In this document: one piece after another, positions 50,386-61,344 of the stretch | Layout: each line of letters starts with the position of its first letter | Numbering within the stretch: the first letter of the stretch is position 1 | Assembly (NCBI GenBank): GCA_003439945.1 | Contig: QVRM01002098.1 | Coordinates: 124,001-188,000 of the forward strand | Direction: 5' to 3' | DNA: 64,000 bases | Source of the DNA: Dermanyssus gallinae | Lineage: Eukaryota > Arthropoda > Arachnida > Mesostigmata > Dermanyssidae | Notes under the pieces: generated by a model | The model's database searches: none | What the model was told of the DNA's origin: nothing | The model's input: only the letters and a program-made list of their open reading frames with translations | Position numbers and translations under genes: made by a program

Positions 50386-50457
50386 GCAGCTAGGTACCTT
50401 TATGCAGCTAGGTACCTTTATGCAGCTAGGTACCTTTATGCAGCTTGGTACCTTTAT
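50386..50457. repeat. 18-bp tandem repeat, four units
   Basis: Units GCAGCTAGGTACCTTTAT repeat four times, the last with one change (A to T). Each contains the palindrome GGTACC. The 18-bp period keeps all frames open. There are no spacers. The near-identity suggests a recent expansion. Confidence 0.95.
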
Positions 50458-51179
50458 GCACATAGGTGAGTTTGTGGGGCTTGGGCGCGTGACCGAACCG
50501 GGCCATGCCAGGCCGCTCGGTGCGCTCAAAAAGGCTGCGTGCTTTGTTTTCTGAGGAAAAAACTCTTCGATGTGCTGTCATCGGGCTGATGCAGGCACAC
50601 GCGCACAGCTCAAACAGAAATTGGGCACAGCGCGATCAGACAAGCGAGAGAGGCGGTCGTTCATCGAGATCATGAGAGCGTGATGCGAGAAAGCGCGTTA
50701 GCGTTCAATAACAATGATGGAGGTTGTACTGCTCGCCGTGGTGGTAAAGGTAAGGCTGAACAAAGACAATTAGGCGGCGTTCGGCAGCCATTTTGCGAGG
50801 CGGTTTCGAATAGATGTCTCATCATCGTACGTTCTCTTTCACCACGCACTACAAGGTGTTTTTGTTTGGGTCTCTGTGTCTTTCTCTTCCTTTCTATCTA
50901 ACTTTCTATTTTTATCACTCTCCTTCTCTCCCTTTCGATATATATATATATATATATTGCGCAGTCTCCCTCGGACCGGGTTACACCCTACCGGCGTATG
51001 GGCTATGATGACTTAACTATTTAGTTGCTGCCGCTTACAATACTACGCGTGCTAGACATCGAGAAAAAGGCGCACGAGATACTTTAATTGTTTCATTGTC
51101 CGTGACTGGCCCGACAGCAGGAGAATTATCTAAGCCCTCTAGAATAGCTACTCTAGCCCGTTACGAAGGGACCGTTGTT

Positions 51180-51822
51180 TGCCTGTTCACTTTGCGCATG
51201 TTAGGTTACACGGCGCAAAACGCATCGAAGAATGCGTGGTGCCTACTTCAACCTGGCCCGTTTGGACCAGAGGACGCACAACACCGCCACATACAACATA
51301 TGTAACGGTCGCCGTGAACCACGTGAGGGTGCGGCGACAGTTTTGTTTATTCACACTTCTATTCAGATAGAATTTGGGCTTGGTCGGAAAAGGGACTTCT
51401 CTTCACAAAATTGGCATCACTGCATCATCTTGGAATTCCAATTGGGGGCAAAGTTTAGCCGCTTCTGATGGTCCGTAGGCTTGAGCTCTTCTTGAACTAA
51501 ATCTTATATGGATACGTCGCTCTATGCAACCTCAAAATATACCAGCTTGAGGTTCGCAAAAAATCCATTTGTTGAGCACGTCGCCGATGTTTCCGGACAT
51601 TGATCTACGCTGTCAGCCACAGCGGCGATATTTTCAACCGATACAAGCATAGTAAATCTGTGCTGTGAATCTTTTGCACAATTTCACGAATAGTGTCTTT
51701 TTCAAAACAGTTTAAGGCGACCGTAAATTGTACGTAGCCAGCACGCCCGCATGAATGATAAATGTTCACAATCTCTACGCGTTTTTGCTCCCTACTAGAT
51801 TGAAACTGGAAAACGCCGCCGC
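51180..51822 (-). pseudogene. Decayed mariner/IS630-type DDE transposase
   Basis: On the minus strand the order of blocks matches an animal mariner-like transposase. First is REQKRVEIVNIYHSCGRAGY with TIREIVQKIHSTD, the helix-turn-helix region. Then come YILRLHRATYPYKI and, after a frameshift, VQEELKPTDHQKRLNFAPNW. Then SPFSDQAQFYLNRSVNKQNC carries the first catalytic Asp in the usual F-S-D-E-A-x-F block. A further frame gives PHVVHGDR and a degraded V-x-V-W-C block. Several frameshifts and stops are present, and the second and third catalytic Asp regions are not recognisable before 51180. Its 5' end lies tail to head against the retrotransposon frame that starts near 51827. Confidence 0.82.
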
Positions 51823-53032
51823 TCGCCTTCCTCTTCTGGGAGCTCATCGGGGACTTTTCTTACTCAGGTCCTCCTTTTCGTCCTCAAGACTAATCCACCT
51901 CCTTCGAGGGGCCGATTTATCAAATCGATCCGACGAGTTGCAAAGGCTCAACGACTTGACACTGTCCACCCTGGAATCCTTGCTGAATACATCTCTACCG
52001 CCTAGCGCGCGAGAACAGGCATTGCTACCCATTTCAAAAGGGGGCCTCGGGGTACCAAATTTACTGACCCTGGCCGGGCCGGCTATAGTCTCGTCAATGC
52101 TAAGCGCGCAAAACAGGGCAACCCTTCTTTTAGATTCAGCGGGAGTCGACCAGTTTAGAAACCGCTTAGCCCATCTTCAAGAGAACCTTGAGGCGCGCTG
52201 TGGGGGTAGGCCTGAAAACGTACTGTCCCAGCGTGACTGGAGTTCCCCTCTGGACGACGAGGTACAACGACGCCTCTTTAACGAAGCTGCCGACGACACA
52301 GCCAGAGCTCGCTTAAACGCCGTATCCGCCAAGGATTCAGGGGCCTGGTTACACGCGCTTCCCAGTGCCCCCATAGGTACCCTTCTTGATGACGAGTCGA
52401 TTCGCATAGCAGTAGGCTTACGACTAGGGGCAGATATAGTTAGCCCTCATCGGTGCCAATGTGGTCACCCCGTCAATAAACTAGGACATCACGGACTATC
52501 GTGCATTATTAGTGCAGGACGACGCTCGAGACATGCCGCTATTAATGAGACCTTTAGCAGAGCCCTTAGGTCGTGCGGTCGTCCGTGCATTCTTGAACCC
52601 CCAGGTCTCTGCGCGGAGGACGGCAAACGTCCAGATGGTATGACACTCACACCATTCGAGCGAGGCAAAATGCTAGTTTGGGATGCAACCGTTACCGACT
52701 CCTTAGCTCCTTCTATGGTCGGTGGCGGCGCATCCGAAGCTGGTTATGCAGCCCACCTTGCGGAGACTAACAAGTTGAGAAAATACTCATCAATCGGCTA
52801 TCCCCATGAATTTTGCCCTCTCGCGTTTGAAACCCTAGGTGCCCCTGGCGTTCGGACCAAGCAGCTGATCCGCAAAGTTGGGACCTTGTTAAACCTGTCA
52901 TCCGGTGATAACAGGTCATCGTCCTTTTTTAAACAACGCCTGGATCTTGACATACAACGTGGAAACGCTGCCTCCGTTCAGGGCACACTCCTGAAGTGGT
53001 CTCGCCCTGGCCTCATCGAAACGGACACGTGA
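51755..53032 (+). CDS. Non-LTR retrotransposon C-terminal region: CCHC finger plus restriction-like-endonuclease-like domain
   Basis: This is a 425-codon open frame, the only long one with a coherent protein. Residues 1-24 are read antisense to the neighbouring transposase, so the true family sequence starts at about residue 25 (position 51827); the first Met is probably not a native start. Residues 25-110 fit the segment after the RT domain. C234, C236, H245/H246 and C250 form a CCHC finger ending GHHGLSC. Residues 290-295 (GKRPDG) and D310 (VWDATVTD), with K340-Y344 after them, fit the PD...D...KxxxY layout of R2-like endonucleases, which nick the insertion target. The family assignment by motif is firm; the endonuclease role is inferred. 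RT is missing, so the copy is 5' truncated and cannot move alone. The absence of stops makes it the youngest copy here. Confidence 0.8.
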   Translation: MINVHNLYAFLLPTRLKLENAAARLPLLGAHRGLFLLRSSFSSSRLIHLLRGADLSNRSDELQRLNDLTLSTLESLLNTSLPPSAREQALLPISKGGLGVPNLLTLAGPAIVSSMLSAQNRATLLLDSAGVDQFRNRLAHLQENLEARCGGRPENVLSQRDWSSPLDDEVQRRLFNEAADDTARARLNAVSAKDSGAWLHALPSAPIGTLLDDESIRIAVGLRLGADIVSPHRCQCGHPVNKLGHHGLSCIISAGRRSRHAAINETFSRALRSCGRPCILEPPGLCAEDGKRPDGMTLTPFERGKMLVWDATVTDSLAPSMVGGGASEAGYAAHLAETNKLRKYSSIGYPHEFCPLAFETLGAPGVRTKQLIRKVGTLLNLSSGDNRSSSFFKQRLDLDIQRGNAASVQGTLLKWSRPGLIETDT

Positions 53033-53150
53033 CAGTCACAATGCGCATTGGCTTAGCTAGTTGATGTGTGCAACATATACCTAATGTATTATACGGAAAA
53101 TAAACTTTATACTTTAGTCATATATAATCAATCAAACAAATCAACGAATT
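53033..53150 (+). promoter_or_regulatory. Retrotransposon 3' untranslated region with AATAAA
   Basis: The stop codon is followed by about 65 bp and then AATAAA at 53099-53104. After that comes an A-rich tail with ATCAATCAAACAAATCAACG. This looks like the polyadenylation end of the element and its junction with flanking DNA. Confidence 0.6.
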
Positions 53151-54300
53151 CGTCTGCCGGGGCGTGCTACTACTCTCAGTGTATCGTTTTAGCCCCGTCC
53201 AACATGTCTGTCTGTCTGTTCGGTTCCGATGTCTGTTGACTTGATCTGGTGAAGAAGACCTCTTGTGAGCAGCGTTGTTCTGTTTAGATAGTAGTCGACT
53301 TTCTTGCCCCGTTTCATGTTTGCCCTTTTGAGCGGCGCGAAGACAAGTGCGGCGCGAATCTCGATGGCGATGATAATGTTAATGATAATAATATTAATAC
53401 TGCTGTCGTTGTGGCTGCTGCTGCTGCTGTTGTTTCCATTGTTATAAATGGTGACAACAGCAATCGATTTCACCGGCTAAGAGGGTGGTAGGGACAACGA
53501 CGACGACGACAGTTCTACAACGACCTTTTGACCAATCAAAATATTGATGATGAGAATGATGTTGATGCGGATGGCGCTGGTAGTGGTGGTGGTGGTGACG
53601 GTGAATGTGACCAAGGCGTCGTTCTTTACCAATCACAATGTTGTTGTTTTTGTTGCTGTTGTTGCTGAGGTTCGTGGCGAGCACCGCGGCGACTTCTTTT
53701 CGCAGCCTCGAGAGGAAGCGGATGATGTTGTCAACAACGATATTGTAGTGGTTGTTTGTGGTAACCACGACGGCCTATTTCGGCAACACGATTGATATTA
53801 ATGGTTTTCTATGAGTCAACATCTCGCGTTCTCGCCGCAAACACCGCGTCAACGCTACTGCGAGTTTTCACTAAGAGAGCTGTGGCGATAAGATGACGAT
53901 AGCAATGACTTGCATTTACGAAAATCCTATATATAATAACGCAGGTCATATATATATATATATATTTTTTTTTTACCTTTTAATATTATCATTGTGAATA
54001 TTGCAGTAGAGATTACCGACCACTTCGGCCCAAAGATTGAAAGGCTGGATTTTGGTGTACTCATAAGAGTCTGCTGTTCTGTACTCCACTCCGTCCCGCA
54101 GTGGAGTAGAGAGCATCATATGAAAATATCCCACGACTTTCGTATCGTCCTCGGACGACGAGCATACTACGACTTCCGTTCGGTATAAGCCGCGGGTTTG
54201 TAGATGTTCATGGGCGGAGTTGAGATGTTGTTTCTGCTACTACGAATAAAAACAATTGCATACATCTACACACACGAACTCCGGGGACATCGCAGACGAA
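53151..54300. other. Stretch with no recognised gene
   Basis: Includes GCTGCT/GTT units at 53400-53440, GACGAC near 53495 and GTGGTGGTG near 53580. No coding similarity recognised. Confidence 0.5.
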
Positions 54301-54304
54301 GGTG

Positions 54305-54321
54305 ATGTATATCTATATAAG

Positions 54322-54392
<71 letters not shown>
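54305..54392. repeat. Long (TA)n microsatellite
   Basis: About 88 bp of TA-rich sequence, the last 60 pure, immediately outside the left arm of the inverted repeat. Confidence 0.92.
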
Positions 54393-54394
<2 letters not shown>

Positions 54395-54625
54395 TCAAAA
54401 CGCGCGATGTCGCTGTTGCTTCTGCTGGTACTGGTATATATATATATATATATATATAAAGGGCGAGCACTGCCGAGTGTGCAAACGTTTTGTAAATGAT
54501 TAATAAATCAACACAATATTTTCTATATATATCCTTAGAGCGAAATGTATCCACCTCGCTATCTCGACTGTGACTCCCATCATGCAGTACCAGCAGAAGC
54601 AACAGCGACATCGCGCGTTTTGATG
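54393..54625. repeat. Perfect 41-bp inverted repeat
   Basis: The arm at 54393-54433 begins CATCAAAACGCGCGATGTCG. It is the exact reverse complement of 54585-54625, with 151 bp between. The left arm is bracketed by (TA)n tracts (54305-54392 and 54435-54458). The arms contain no TA repeat and have normal complexity, so this is a real inverted duplication rather than a microsatellite effect. Confidence 0.95.
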
Positions 54626-55794
54626 AGGCCAAATGATTTACTTCTTCATGTTTCTTTATGCTGCAGCAGCAGCGGCTGCTGCTGCTACAGTTGATCGTCG
54701 TCATCATCACGATTCATATGAGCACCCACCCAAACCTTCACAACAAACCTTGCGAGAGCCGACAAGATGTCGAGTCGTCGTCGTCATCATTGTCGATAGC
54801 CGAACTACGAGGCACCGTGGTGATCTACATCATCGTACAAACACTACTACTAAAACTAGTCTAGTAGTAAATACGCTGCGTCGGTGGTCTTCGCACCAGT
54901 CAGTGGGCTGGATATTGGCACTGTTGGTGGTGGTGGTGGTAAATGGCCAGACAGACAACCAGCAGGCACTTTCTCAGGCTCGTGTGCTCTCTCTCGCCCT
55001 CCCCCTGCTCGCTCGCTCGTTCGTTCGCTCTCGGGCGGACACACTCGAGCGGAAGAGGGAATGAAGAAGAGGGCGCACCGAGAATGCGGAAGAAAAGCCA
55101 CCGAGGGCAAAAAAGAGATCGGAGAACGTCCGGAAGAGAGGAAGAAACAGAGCGAAGGAGTAAACGAATCGACGGATCTGCCATGATGTTGCCACGATAC
55201 CGCGTCTGTCTAAGATGGGATGGGATGGGCGAACGAGGGATGGGATGGGCGAACGAGAGATGGACGACCCTAGCTAGCGTCGTTGTTCTTGCCTGTCAAA
55301 CGCCGACAGGACTCTGACTACGGCGTGGCCTATCAAGACGACGACGATGACGACGATCGCAGCAGCAGCAGCAACCAGTACAGGCTGAGAATGACACGCG
55401 AGGCCCGACAGATCAGAACGGTGTGACGGTAGAGACAGTCAAGTCCGTCTCGATCGAGTACATGACAGAGGAGACGATTGACGACCCCCCCTTGCGCGAA
55501 CCACTGGCGTTTTGCACCTTGATGATGATCGTCACTCGCTTGCTGCATCATCAACGCGACTCTCTCGTCCACACACAGAGACACACACGCAACACAAACA
55601 TACGAATACCTACGTGCCATGTATGCACATATTTTGACATGCATGCATGCATACACACATAGAAATATACATGCATAGCTTTTTTACTCGAGATGGTCTA
55701 GATGGACGACAAACGTAAAAAAGCATAGAACGGAACGATGTATACGAGTATATGTATAAAGATGTATGTTCAAGATTCTAGGTTCTAAGAGGTG

Positions 55795-55797
<3 letters not shown>

Positions 55798-55840
<43 letters not shown>
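55798..55840. repeat. (TA)n microsatellite
   Basis: About 42 bp of TA. Confidence 0.9.
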
Positions 55841-55846
<6 letters not shown>

Positions 55847-55942
55847 ATCATAATTACGGCAACACTTTTAGAACGCACTAGAAAATAGTGACAATATATA
55901 TTAACATTGCAAATATTCAGTTTGTTAGGTACATGACCTGGT

Positions 55943-55973
<31 letters not shown>

Positions 55974-56589
55974 GTGACGTACCCATTGGTTCAACTTTGG
56001 CACGAAACCATGAGCGCGAAGGCGAATGACCATGGTTGTATGACACACCCCGAAGTCCATGGATAATTTGCGCGGATCGGGGCTTTACACAATCTGTTTC
56101 ACAGCTATGCGCGAACGGGGTTTATCCGGAAGGCTTAAGTTGCCGGATCGAAATTTGGAGAACAGTTTGTAGCACGAAGTCTTTGAAATGCTGTTCTTGC
56201 CGAATCGTTTGGACAGCTTCCATAGCAATAAGGACTTATTTAGACTCAGGTTTAAATAAGGCCTTATAGATGCGAAAACAGCAAAATAATACAGTTACGG
56301 GGAGATACACAAAATCCGTTTCCTGTAATTGGATTATTTTGCTGTGTATTTTGACAGAATGAATATAGCAGACACAACGATGAGATCGATTTACGAAACT
56401 CTCCAAGATTCTTTTGTCTTCTGCGCTTACAAAGATATCCGTTTTGTAAACATACCAGACTTCTCAGAAGCGTGGGGAGCATTTCAAGATACATCTTACT
56501 TGAACAAGATTGTCCAGGGCAGGTATTTGAATTTAACAAACGAAAGGAAATCTATATCATGTGCACGTTCGTTTTATCTGTAGCCGTTG

Positions 56590-56592
<3 letters not shown>

Positions 56593-56657
<65 letters not shown>
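56593..56657. repeat. Long (TA)n microsatellite
   Basis: About 65 bp of TA running into a short GTGTGT stretch. Confidence 0.93.
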
Positions 56658-56664
<7 letters not shown>

Positions 56665-57431
56665 CAGAATGCTGTAGTACTGCTCCTCCATGTTTAAAGA
56701 AGTAACTTAGCTCATTTAAAATGTGCTGAAGTGTTTTAAAAATGCACAGTGAAGGCTGGACTTCTTAAATTCCTCCGATGTGCGTGTTGTCCACGTATTG
56801 ATCTCAATGTCAGAAAGGAATACATTGAAGGCGAAGGCGGTTGGTCTACCTTTAGAGCCAGAAATGCTCAAACGAAGATCTGTAATTTCGCTACAGGTAA
56901 ATCTATGGACAAGCAATTTTGTAATTTGCATAAGACTAATCTAATAGAAGCAATTATCGCAGATACATTATTAATCTTTGATACGTGGAACTGGTTGAGC
57001 ATTGTCTTGCTGTCTCATGATTTATGTTTGTTTACACATCTGCCGTACAATGCCGTATATACGCGTCTGAGGCAGACGTCGGCCTAGAGACGGAACAGCT
57101 TCCAGACGAACAACCGTGGGAGACAGATATCGCCCGAGTCTGAGAAGGATGTCTCGGACAAGCTTCTTTCTCCTCCCTTATTAGTTAATTATTCGTCGAC
57201 TAATGTCCTACTGAAGCCTTCTAGCTTCACGTTCCGACTCGAGCAAGGTGAGGATGTCGTTCTGACCAACAATGGGTGCTTCACGTTACGAATGATCAAA
57301 CGGTTCGACTCGTCGAAGACCTCGACACGCACCTGTGTGCACTGGTCCTGCGATCCTTTGCGACGGAATGAACATATAAAGGCGGTGGTCCTCCTAACAC
57401 CCCTTTGCACAGCACTCTGAGTGTTCGAAAA

Positions 57432-57835
57432 CAGGCGAAATCCCAGCAACCTGGTCGGAATGTTTGCTAAAGGTCATCCCCAAAGGCACCCCTAAAGGCA
57501 GGATAACCCACTCTCTCCATCCTCTTGGCGAGGCATTGCAAAGAAAAGCTGCATCTATGAGCTCTGCTTGTCTTCTGGCTTAGCTTCTGTCTCGATGCAC
57601 AAGGAATCATTTCTCGGGAACAGCATTGATTTCGCGTCAGACATTCGACAATGATCGCATCCTAGGAGCTTATAGACGACGTGAAGCACTCGGTTACCGT
57701 TAAGCACAAAGCACTGTACGCTGTATTTGCGGACGACAAGGTGGCATTGGACGTGCTCTTAGGGAAGCTCTTATGGATTGTCATAGGGAAGTTAGTCCCC
57801 GCGGGCGTGGACCCACGAGTTTTAAAACCCCGGTC
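57432..57835 (+). pseudogene. Non-LTR RT remnant (fingers to palm motif A)
   Basis: The plus strand gives [20 protein letters not shown], the G-x-I-P-x-x-W...P-K block. Another frame then gives FRVRHSTMIAS, a decayed F-R-x-x-x-S-T block, and the same frame continues with VKHKALYAVFADDKVALDVL. That last piece is RT motif A (usual L-Y-A-x-F-x-D-x-x-x-A-F-D) and it is followed by LLWIVIGKL, the usual L-L-W-x-x-L-x-x-L-G. There are stops and one or two frameshifts. Homology stops near 57835, where the gypsy-like remnant begins within about 200 bp on the same strand. Confidence 0.75.
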
Positions 57836-58009
57836 ATCCTAGACATTTAGGAATACCGGCCGTTCCTGCCTAGAACTTCCTGACAAACAAATACCATCAT
57901 CGCGTCAAAGGGAGTCACAGAGGAGTAGAGAGGTTTGACCCAAGTTTACACACAGAGTGCGACTTAAAGAAAATTTTAGATCTGTGCAGCACAATTTGAG
58001 GAGGTTATA

Positions 58010-59345
58010 TTATAATTTACACTGGTGACGGCGCTTAAAGCCGACTTAGACAAACAATTAGAGAACGAAGCTATTGAACCAGTTCAGACTTCCTGGTGGG
58101 TATCGGTAGTATGATGCTGTGCGTGGATCTAAAACACGTAATTCAGGGAATAGTACCTAAAATTTTCCCCCTACCCCATCTGGACAACCCACTGATAGGA
58201 CTACGCGGGCACAGGTGATTTTCAAAGCTAGGCGTACCCTCGGCATATCATCAGATAGAATTGTATGAGACCTCACACGTGGGGGCTGTTTCGATATTAA
58301 AGAGTTTACTTTGGGTTGGCATCGACACCTGCAGCCCGTCAGTGAATAATGAAACAACCGCTACGGGGGCTTAAAGAGGGTAGCCATATATTTTGGTGAT
58401 TTTAATATTTGGGACGTTCAACGAGGAGCATGCTGTAAGGTTAAGCATGGTGCTAGGTGAATTCAAAAATCAGGAATAATGTTAAATCAAAAGTATGTCT
58501 TGGGAACAAAGGAGATTCACTTCATCGGGTTGAAACAGCCATGGGGTGTGACGTAGTGTAGATAGCCTAAAAACTATGAAAGGCCTAGCGGTACCAACTA
58601 ACGTAACGCAGATTAGCCTGTCTTAGGGATGACAAGTTTTTATACACGGTGCATGACGGCATTCTCCGATATATCCGAGCCAATACCCAGACTGTTAAAA
58701 TTGGATGTGCTCTTTAGACGGGGGGGGGGGGGGGGGTGGTAGAGCAACAGGAAGCGTTCGAGAAGCTGAAAGGGAGTATCGTAGCAGCGGCATATTTAGC
58801 CATTTTCGAGTTGACAACACCCACGATAGCGGGCAACGGACGCGTCAGCGCACGGATTCGGTGCAGTGCGACTGTAAAAGCAAGATGGGGAAGTGCGGCC
58901 AATAGCTTATGCATCATGTTCGCTAACACCTACACAGCAAATATATATTACGGGAGAGAAGAAGCCATTGCACTACTAATAGAGAAGAGATACAATAGTT
59001 CTGCCGCAGCAATGCTCCGAATGAGAGCGTTCCAGATGACCCAGGCGGACGCGCATCGGGGGATTGTGAAGACGAAGCATCTATGCATACACCCGCTACT
59101 ACTGGCCGCTCAGGTAAGGGTGGTTTTGGCGGAAAGATTCAATCGGACACTAGGGCGGATTTATCTGGACAGGCAATCGCTGACGTCCGGATCAATGTGG
59201 AGAGGAGACCAGAAAAAGAGAGAGAGAAGGTGTACCACGTGAGCAACACGATAGCTCTGGACCATGTGGAGGACGCCCGCGGCGAATTAGACGCGGTTCG
59301 CCACCACCTTCGGAAGTTTGTGGGTGAAGACGGGATGAATTGACA
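58010..59345 (+). pseudogene. Decayed Ty3/gypsy-like pol
   Basis: Successive plus-strand blocks match gypsy RT-RNase H. TALKADLDKQLENEAIEP is the L-D-x-L-x-x-x-G-x-I-E-P block (58028). MLCVDLKHVIQGIVPKIFPL is the R-x-C-x-D-Y-R-x-L-N block. FSKLGVPSAYHQIEL is RT motif A (58219), with the catalytic Asp replaced. PTNVTQISLS and, downstream, EAFEKLKG (58752-58775) are the thumb and connection blocks. PIAYAS (58899-58916) belongs to RNase H. The YxDD box was not found and many stops and frameshifts intervene. Most of integrase is deleted. The last 150 bp (59185-59345, frame containing DVRINVERRPEKEREK) match the tail of the copy at 35.4-35.55 kb. A 17-base G run interrupts it at 58720. Confidence 0.8.
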
Positions 59346-61250
59346 AGAAGCCTGTGACGGAGGGAATAATAACATAGCATATAATCGGCCCTTAGGCCCT
59401 TAGCGCAGACAAAATAGAAAAAAAAAGAAATGGTGCCAAGCAGAAGATGCCGCCGCTCCAGAAGTGGAGACGCGGGAAGTCACAGGATTATGGTGCTCAC
59501 AAGTGTACATCTCACTACGTCAATCCATGTATTGATACTAACGTATCGCACTATGACAAGGCAAGGGAATAGCACGAGTCGTTCTGTGCGTGCGGCGGGT
59601 AGGTAGGTACGTATTGAGCCAACCACGCCTCTCGGTAAAGTTGCGTTTCAATGCACAAACATTAGACACACAAGCACACGCATTCAGAAAGGAAAAGAAG
59701 ATCTTTGTTGGAAAGACAGACCTTCTGGAGAGGAACGAGTAAATAAATATCCCTCTTGCTGACCATTGCTACTGCTATTCTGACGAGACTGCTAGAATCA
59801 TAACATTACCAGCGGTGGGTGGTGAGGCTGATCGAGCAGACGGCACCAAGATTGGGGGGCCGCTAGAACTCGCCATTCGTCTGTGACGGTGACAAGTACA
59901 ACGACGACGATGCCACTAGATGTGCCGAAACGAAGTTTTCTCTCGAGCCGGCGGCTCAGTCGACTCAGCCTCAACTTCTCAGAAAGTCTCCTCAACAATG
60001 ACAACTCTCCTCGGAAACACGGCGTGGCCTTTGTTGCTTCGAGGTTTAGTATCCAGGAGTTTAGTATAGGCCTAAACTAACCCACCACTTGTCTAATGTG
60101 TCTGTTATTGTTGTTGTCTGGCCACATACACAGTATCACTTTTGTCGTATCATGGACTCATAACCACGCTACCGTGGCGTTCTCAGCTGAACATACTCGG
60201 GCTATGGGCTTTCGTCAACAGAGAACTGTAGGAGAACAGATTCAACAGGTCAAACGCCAACAAGAGAGAACGAATCCAACCATAACCAACTCGAACGGAC
60301 AGACGGCTAGTGTGCGTGGTTTCTTCCATATGTTCGACATCTGGCTATGGCTGCCATGGCAACGCTCCGTTTAATTAGAACGTTATGCACGGCCCAACAC
60401 CAACCACCACAACGATATCTACAGGAAAGTGAAGATAAGCTATGATCGAGTTGGTGGTTTTGACCTGACCGGCCTGACGATGAAATGTCAGTAAGTAAAA
60501 CGTCCGTGCCGTTTCTTAATGCCGTCAGACATCATCTAGCAGGCGCGTTTGTCGTCGTGTTGGTATTATTATTATTGTTATTTATATTATTTATTGTTGT
60601 AGCTGTGAATCGCACGAACATTTGTCCGTGCAAAGTGTTCCAATAAAGTGTTCCTATTCGTCCACTCCCCGGCATTTCGTTACCGACCGCTTCTCTGAGG
60701 CCGGAATGTTGGATGTGCCCTTCCAACTTTAGCTACCGCATGATCGCGGCACTCTTGCGGAAAAATGCCCTTGCCAGTGTGTAGATGGTGTTAGATCGAG
60801 ACTCAACCCCCGACCGACTGTGGTTCGGAATGGCCATCCGCGTTTCGTCGATCGAACGAACATTGATGCCGCTCTTCATTGAGATCAATTGGTGGTCGTT
60901 CTATGTACCACTCGGGCTGTGTTCCGCCACATGTGGGGATCGGTCATCAAAAGAGAGGTAACCGCCATTGATTTATCTTGCATGTTCTATCTCGATCAGA
61001 CACAAGATGCGTTACATATAGAACGCCAGGAGGAAAGGACTACGGCCGTCTTTTAACAAACACTCAACACAGTGTTCCCAGTAGTAATCAATTGATTGAT
61101 TGAAAGCGTATGAGGGGGATTCCTCGAGGCAAGTTCCTTATTCCGGATAACTAAAAGTCAGCAATGGCTTGCAGTGCCTGACATAGTTCCCGTGCTTATC
61201 TAGTCTATAAGAACGATAATTAATTATTTGATGCATATAAAAGTAGTATG
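59346..61250. other. Stretch with no recognised gene
   Basis: Unique-looking sequence with a TTATTATT run near 60565-60600. No motif recognised. Confidence 0.5.
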
Positions 61251-61256
61251 TTCTCG

Positions 61257-61267
61257 ATAAACACTTT

Positions 61268-61324
<57 letters not shown>

Positions 61325-61340
61325 AAAGTAAAGTGTTTAT
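61257..61340. repeat. Perfect palindrome with (TA)n core (second example)
   Basis: ATAAACACTTTACTTTATA (61257-61275) and 61322-61340 are exact 19-bp reverse complements around about 46 bp of TA. The architecture is the same as at 16751-16832, but the arm sequence is unrelated. Confidence 0.9.
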
Positions 61341-61344
61341 ATAG

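Larger units (their letters stand above)
47160..51175. other. Stretch with no recognised gene
   Basis: Holds a GCA run (47213-47232), TA tracts at 47428 and 50938, AGT runs near 47680 and the 18-bp repeat at 50386. The remainder is unique-looking with no motif recognised. Confidence 0.5.
54630..57430. other. Stretch with no recognised gene
   Basis: Includes GCAGCAGCAG near 54661, GATGGGATGGGCGAACGAG duplicated at 55212-55260, GACGAC/GCA units at 55340-55372 and TA tracts at 55798-55840, 55943 and 56593. Frames such as 56749-57087 have ordinary composition but match no family I know. Confidence 0.5.

Noticed and set aside
54240..54710. 156-codon minus-strand frame with Tyr-Ile runs
   Set aside because: It is opened by (TA)n tracts and contains both arms of the 41-bp inverted repeat; not a gene. 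The same reasoning applies to every Tyr-Ile frame in the window.
60780..61000. Possible transposase N-terminus
   Set aside because: A vague resemblance to a helix-turn-helix linker on the plus strand that I could not anchor with any catalytic block.
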